Positions 60,157-64,000 of a stretch of DNA of 64,000 nucleotides are shown here, one piece after another. The stretch's first letter is position 1; each line of letters opens with the position of its first letter. The DNA is from Streptomyces sp. NBC_00442 (GTDB lineage Bacteria; Actinomycetota; Actinomycetes; Streptomycetales; Streptomycetaceae): the NCBI RefSeq assembly GCF_036014195.1, contig NZ_CP107918.1, forward strand, positions 4,960,001 through 5,024,000, in the 5' to 3' direction. The translations under genes and the position numbers were made by a program. Under the pieces are notes generated by a model. It had not been told where the DNA came from. It searched no databases and saw only the letters and a program-made list of their open reading frames with translations.

Positions 60157-61376
60157 GGATCGCGATCGTCGAACCGCGCTCGGCGGGCTGCCAACTGATC
60201 GACAGATCCGCCGAGTTGGGCCACGAAGCCATCGTCCTGACCGCCGGGCACGGGGACCGCCGGGTGCCGGACGCGCACCTGGCCCGCGCCGGCCAGGTGG
60301 AATCCGTCGACACCAACGACGACGCGGCGACGCTCGCGCGGCTGCGCAAGCTGCACGAGCAGCGGCCGCTCGACGCGGTCGTGCCGGGTTTCGAGCACTA
60401 CGTTCCCTCGTCCGCCGCCGCGGCCGCCGGCCTCGGGCTGCGGGGCCTCTCCGCCGCCACCGCCCTGGCGCTGCGGCACAAACACGTGATGCGCGACGTC
60501 CTGCGGGCCCACGGGACCGACCAGCCGGGCCACGTCCTGGTGACCGACGAAGCGGCGCTGGCCGCGGCCACCGAGGCCGTGGGCTTCCCGTGCGTGATCA
60601 AACCGGTCGACCAGTCCGGCAGCCTCAACGTCCGCAAGGTCACGGGCCCGGCCGAGGCGCGCGAGGCGTTCCGCCGGATCCACGCGTACGGCGTCGGCTA
60701 TCTCGACCGGGCGGGCCTGCCGCTGGTGCTCGTCGAGGAGTACGTGTCCGGGCCCGAGTTCAGCGTGGAGGGGTACGTCGAGGACGGCGCCGTGGTGGTG
60801 CTCGGCATCACCGAGAAACAGCTCGGCCCCGAGCCCTGGTTCGTCGAGGTCGGCCACGTCGTCCCGGCCCGGCTCGACCACGGCACCGCCCGCGTCGTCG
60901 AGCGGTACACCACCGACGTGGTCCGGGCGCTCGGCCTGGAACTCGGCCCCTTCCACGCCGAACTCCGGCTCTCCGCCCGGGGCCCGCTGCTGATGGAGGT
61001 CGGCGCCCGACTGCCCGGCGACCGCATCCCCGACCTGCTCAGGCTGGCCACCGGGGCGGACCTCTACGAGATCACCCTCAGGTCGTACCTGGGCCTGCCG
61101 TGCCGGCCCGGGGCGCCCGCGCCCGGCACGGGCCACGCCGGCATCCGCTTCTTCCTGCGGCCCGGACTCGGCAGCTACCGGCGGATGGAGGTCGCGCCGG
61201 AGCTCCGCTCCGACGCCCGCGTGCGGGAGATCGGCGCGCTCGTCGCGCCCGGCCGGCCGGTACCTCCGCAGGGCAGCTCGGCCAGCCGCCTCGGCTACGC
61301 CCTCGCTGCCGCGCCGAGTTACCGGGCCACCGCCGAAGCGCTCGACGCGGCGGAGCTCGGAACGCGTTTCGCGTAG
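60153..61376 (+). CDS. ATP-grasp ligase A
   Basis: 407 residues, ATP-dependent carboxylate-amine ligase fold. Pre-ATP domain MRIAIVEPRSAGCQLIDRSA; ATP-grasp core with FPCVIKPVDQSGSLNVRKVT (phosphate-loop lysine), VLVEEYVSGPEFSVEGYVED, FHAELRLSARGPLLMEVGAR and LPGDRIPDLLRLATGADLYE carrying the Mg-ligand Glu/Asn-type positions. This is the pattern of L-amino acid ligases and biotin-carboxylase-like peptide ligases. ATG overlaps the dehydrogenase stop codon by 4 nt (ATGA). It probably forms an amide bond in a small secreted product. Confidence 0.85.
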   Translation: MRIAIVEPRSAGCQLIDRSAELGHEAIVLTAGHGDRRVPDAHLARAGQVESVDTNDDAATLARLRKLHEQRPLDAVVPGFEHYVPSSAAAAAGLGLRGLSAATALALRHKHVMRDVLRAHGTDQPGHVLVTDEAALAAATEAVGFPCVIKPVDQSGSLNVRKVTGPAEAREAFRRIHAYGVGYLDRAGLPLVLVEEYVSGPEFSVEGYVEDGAVVVLGITEKQLGPEPWFVEVGHVVPARLDHGTARVVERYTTDVVRALGLELGPFHAELRLSARGPLLMEVGARLPGDRIPDLLRLATGADLYEITLRSYLGLPCRPGAPAPGTGHAGIRFFLRPGLGSYRRMEVAPELRSDARVREIGALVAPGRPVPPQGSSASRLGYALAAAPSYRATAEALDAAELGTRFA

Positions 61377-61413
61377 TCGCATCCCCTTGTCCCCCACGAA
61401 AACGGAGCATGAA

Positions 61414-62646
61414 ATGGGACGCCACGTCCTGATCCTGAACCGCTGGAACAACCGATTCGCCGAATATCACCGCTACCTCGACCACCGGGTGGACCGGGTG
61501 AGCTACGTGACCACGGCCGCCGGAGCCGGCCCCCTGGACGCGGAGCTCGCCGAGGAGATCACGGTGGTGGCGGATCTCGCCGACCGGGCCGCGGTCCACG
61601 CGGCCGCCGCCGAACTCGCCGCCGCACACGGCCGGTTCACCCACGTCCTGGCCCTCTCGGAGTTCGACCTGGAACTCGGGGCGGAGCTGCGCGAGCGCCT
61701 CGACGTGCCGGGCAAGCGCCCGGCGGAGGTGCGGCTGGTGCGGGACAAGGTGGTGATGAAGGCCGCGGTGGCCGCCGCGGGCCTGCGGGTGCCGGCCAAC
61801 CGCGCGGTCGAGGACGCCGACGACGTACGGGCGTTCGCGGCCGGGGCCGGATTCCCGTTCGTCCTGAAGCCGCGCGGCGGGGCCGACAGCCAGGGGGTGC
61901 ACGTGCTCCAGAACGCCGAAGCGATGGAACGCGCCCTGGCGCAGGAGGAGTTGGCCGGCTTCCAGTGCGAGGAGTTCATCGACGGGACCCTCTATCAGGT
62001 GGACGGCGTGGTCCGCGGCGGCGTCCTGGAGACCCTCCGCAGCTGGCGCTGCCTCGGCTCCTGCCTGGACTTCGCCGAGGGGTCGCCCTTCGGCTCGGTC
62101 GCCAACGACGAGGCCGCGTTCGAGGCGCGGGTGGCCGAGTTCACCAAGGGCGTGCTCGCCGCCCTCGACCTGACCGACGAGGTCTTCCACCTGGAGGTCT
62201 TCCGGAGCGGCGGCACGGACGAACTGGTCTTCCTGGAGATCGGCGCGCGGGCCGGCGGCGGCCAGGTGCGGTTCGTCTGGGAGGAGGTGTACGGGCTCGA
62301 CCTGATCGAGGCGTCCGTCCACGTCCAGCTGGGCATCGAGCGGGAGTACCCGAGGGCGGAGATCGGCGGCGAGGTCGCCGGATACCTGATGATGCCCGAA
62401 CCTCCGCTGCGCCCCGCCGTGGTGCACCGGGTGGCGTCGCTCACCGACGCGATCCCCGAGCTCTACGCCGAGACGCTGCCCCCGGCCGGGACCGTACTGG
62501 ACGGCAACGGCGGGGCCGTGCACACCGCGGGGACCTTCCGGTTCCGGGCCGCGACGGCCGAGCGGGTGCGGGTGGCCATCGAGACCGCGGTGAAGCTGTA
62601 CGAGATCGACTGGTCGGCGGCGGAGGACACCGATGTCACAGCCTGA
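61414..62646 (+). CDS. ATP-grasp ligase B
   Basis: 410 residues, a second, clearly different ATP-grasp enzyme: RHVLILNRWNNRFAEYHRYL at the start, VRLVRDKVVMKAAVAAAGLR, FPFVLKPRGGADSQGVHVLQ, FQCEEFIDGTLYQVDGVVRG, FHLEVFRSGGTDELVFLEIG and ARAGGGQVRFVWEEVYGLDL. The last three are the signature of amino-acid ligases of the BacD/RizA style. The ATG at 61414 has CGGAG 7-8 nt upstream. It overlaps the MFS gene by 14 nt. With ligase A it could build a tripeptide-like or doubly amidated product. Confidence 0.86.
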   Translation: MGRHVLILNRWNNRFAEYHRYLDHRVDRVSYVTTAAGAGPLDAELAEEITVVADLADRAAVHAAAAELAAAHGRFTHVLALSEFDLELGAELRERLDVPGKRPAEVRLVRDKVVMKAAVAAAGLRVPANRAVEDADDVRAFAAGAGFPFVLKPRGGADSQGVHVLQNAEAMERALAQEELAGFQCEEFIDGTLYQVDGVVRGGVLETLRSWRCLGSCLDFAEGSPFGSVANDEAAFEARVAEFTKGVLAALDLTDEVFHLEVFRSGGTDELVFLEIGARAGGGQVRFVWEEVYGLDLIEASVHVQLGIEREYPRAEIGGEVAGYLMMPEPPLRPAVVHRVASLTDAIPELYAETLPPAGTVLDGNGGAVHTAGTFRFRAATAERVRVAIETAVKLYEIDWSAAEDTDVTA

Positions 62647-63934
62647 CCGGGCCGCCCGGACCCTGTGGGGGCACGCCGACTTCCTGCGCCTGTGGGGCGG
62701 CCAGACCGTCGCCCTGTTCGGAACGCAGATCACCCTGCTGTCCCTCCCGCTGACCGCGATGCAGCTGCTCGACGCCTCCGCCGGCCAGCTCGGTCTGCTG
62801 AACGCGCTGGAATACCTGCCGGTCGCCTGCGTCACCCTCCTCGCGGGCGTGCTCGCGGACCGGGTGCGCCGCCGCCCGCTGCTGATCGCGGCCAACCTGG
62901 GGCGGGCCCTGGTGCTGGCCCTGATCCCCGTGTTCGCCTGGGCCGGCCATCTGTCGATGGTCCTGCTCTACGTGGTCGCCTTCACCACGGGCCTCTTCAC
63001 CGCCCAGTTCGACGTGGCGTACCAGGCGTTCCTGCCCACGCTGATCGAGAAGCGGCTGCTGGTCGAGGGCAACAGCAAGCTCCAGTCGAGCCAGTCCATC
63101 GCGCAGACCGCCGGGCAGGGGGCGAGCGGCGTTCTGATCCAACTGCTCACCGCTCCCGTGGCGGTGGTGGTCAACTCGGTCGGCTATCTCGTCTCGGTCG
63201 CCTCGCTGCTGAGCATCCGCACCCCCGAGCCCGTGCGGACCGGCCCGCGGCGCAGCATCCGGGCCGAAATCGTCGAGGGGCTGCGCGTCACTCTCGCCCA
63301 CCCGGTCCTGCGGGTCGTGATGGTCGAGTCGGCCTGGTTCAACCTGATGTGGGACGTGGTGCTGGTGGTGATGCCGCTCTACGGCATCCGCTCGCTCCAC
63401 CTGGGCGCGGCCGGCCTGGGCCTGGTGATAGCGGCGGGCAGCGTCGGGGCCTTCGCGGGCTCGCTGGTCGCCGGACGGCTCGGGCTGCGGCTCGGGACCG
63501 GGCGGGCGATGGCGGTCGGCATGGTGATCGCCTGCGTGGCGCTGCTCCTGCTGCCCGCGGCGGCGGGTTCGCACGCCGTGGTCGTGACGCTCCTGATGGC
63601 GGGCTACGTGGTCAACGGCTTCGGCATCACCATTTTTAACGTGCACTCGGTGGCCCTGCGCCAGGCGCTGGTGCCGGTCGAGCTGACCGGCCGGGTCAGC
63701 GCCACCTACCGCTTCGCCGCCTTCGCGGTGATCCCGGTCGGCGGCTTCACGGGCGGGCTGCTGGCCGGATGGCTCGGCCCGCGCACCGCGTTGGCGGTCA
63801 CGGTGGCGGGCCTGGTGATCGGCGCGGTCGCCTTCCTCGGCTCCCGCGTGGTCCGCCGGGCCGACGCCCACACCGTCGAACCGCCGGCGGAGCGCACCCT
63901 GGTCACCGCGGGCGATCCGGCGCAGGCGCACTGA
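62633..63934 (+). CDS. MFS exporter
   Basis: 433 residues, about twelve transmembrane helices, of the MFS_3/EntS-like drug and siderophore exporter group: LWGHADFLRLWGGQTVALFG, TLLAGVLADRVRRRPLLIAA, LLVEGNSKLQSSQSIAQTAG and LVPVELTGRVSATYRF are the family marks. Starts inside the end of ligase B (14-nt overlap), so it belongs to the same transcript. It likely exports the product of the ligases and gives self-protection, as BacE does for bacilysin. Confidence 0.88.
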   Translation: MSQPDRAARTLWGHADFLRLWGGQTVALFGTQITLLSLPLTAMQLLDASAGQLGLLNALEYLPVACVTLLAGVLADRVRRRPLLIAANLGRALVLALIPVFAWAGHLSMVLLYVVAFTTGLFTAQFDVAYQAFLPTLIEKRLLVEGNSKLQSSQSIAQTAGQGASGVLIQLLTAPVAVVVNSVGYLVSVASLLSIRTPEPVRTGPRRSIRAEIVEGLRVTLAHPVLRVVMVESAWFNLMWDVVLVVMPLYGIRSLHLGAAGLGLVIAAGSVGAFAGSLVAGRLGLRLGTGRAMAVGMVIACVALLLLPAAAGSHAVVVTLLMAGYVVNGFGITIFNVHSVALRQALVPVELTGRVSATYRFAAFAVIPVGGFTGGLLAGWLGPRTALAVTVAGLVIGAVAFLGSRVVRRADAHTVEPPAERTLVTAGDPAQAH

Positions 63935-64000
63935 CCCCGTACAGCACGGCCGCCCCGATCACCAGCGCGCCGAGCACCGACGTCGGCGCGAGGCGGCCGG
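63903..64000 (-). CDS. C-terminal end of a membrane protein, possibly EamA-type
   Basis: Only the last 31 codons are in the window: GRLAPTSVLGALVIGAAVLY then GVSAPAPDRPR and a stop. One hydrophobic helix with a short basic tail, the usual end of an EamA/DMT transporter; other membrane families are possible. Convergent with the MFS gene and overlapping it by 32 nt. Confidence 0.5.
   Translation of the reverse strand, partial: GRLAPTSVLGALVIGAAVLYGVSAPAPDRPR

Overview
The window reads as a chromosomal segment of a Streptomyces or close relative. Base composition is very GC-rich with G/C-biased third codon positions. GTG starts and 4-nt GTGA/ATGA overlaps are frequent. Typical families are present: an XRE regulator with a DUF397 partner, an S37 mycelial-type tripeptidyl aminopeptidase, DUF1062, a mycothiol-dependent-type DinB-fold protein, an actinobacterial QcrB and an F420/FMN split-barrel protein. 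No rRNA, tRNA, CRISPR array, complete IS element or prophage was seen. It is mostly ordinary metabolic chromosome, with several places where repeats have invaded genes or eroded them.

Layout. 1-1827: two lipid genes (acyl-CoA thioesterase II, cut by the window edge, and an acyl-CoA dehydrogenase). 2074-8209: a PucR regulator divergent from a sodium:solute symporter, a ureohydrolase and a ThDP decarboxylase, best read as a guanidino-compound or arginine degradation locus. 8365-12105: a single-chain ABC exporter. 12347-16307: secreted proteins (a small cysteine protein, an S37 peptidase and a GH3 N-acetylhexosaminidase with a perfect operator palindrome). 16452-20583: two tiny genes, an XRE/DUF397 pair, a LysR/EamA divergent pair and another small secreted protein. 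20614-25972: a LacI-controlled sugar operon (Gfo/Idh dehydrogenase, DUF993 aldolase-like protein, two TIM-barrel isomerases). 26265-30363: a TetR/epoxide-hydrolase-type divergent pair, a CapA lipoprotein and two small hypotheticals. 30653-34353: RecD2-type helicase and citrate synthase. 34354-35439: repeats, a remnant of a copper P-type ATPase, an intact copper chaperone and a CsoR-type operator. 36066-44429: a divergent myo-inositol catabolic cluster (iolG-like and iolE-like facing iolC, an aldolase, iolB, iolD and mmsA). 44564-55921: DUF1062, an amino acid permease, a hydrolase-ABC fusion with its permease, an aspartate aminotransferase, an orphan cytochrome b and a TetR regulator. 55941-58870: a glycosyltransferase, and a patatin coupled to a PlsC-like acyltransferase. 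59140-63934: a tight operon of a dehydrogenase, two different ATP-grasp ligases and an MFS exporter, which is the best candidate here for an undescribed biosynthetic system.

Three threads deserve attention. First, a 194-bp element with about 23-bp terminal inverted repeats sits in frame inside the PucR gene. A related piece sits in frame inside iolC, and a third lies between two genes of the sugar operon. Second, the end of the citrate synthase gene has been copied several times downstream, next to the place where copA appears to have been deleted. Third, at least seven genes have a TANNNT hexamer 6-8 nt before a start codon that lacks a Shine-Dalgarno sequence, the layout expected of leaderless mRNAs. 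All functional names below come from reading motifs and gene order; no database search was run.
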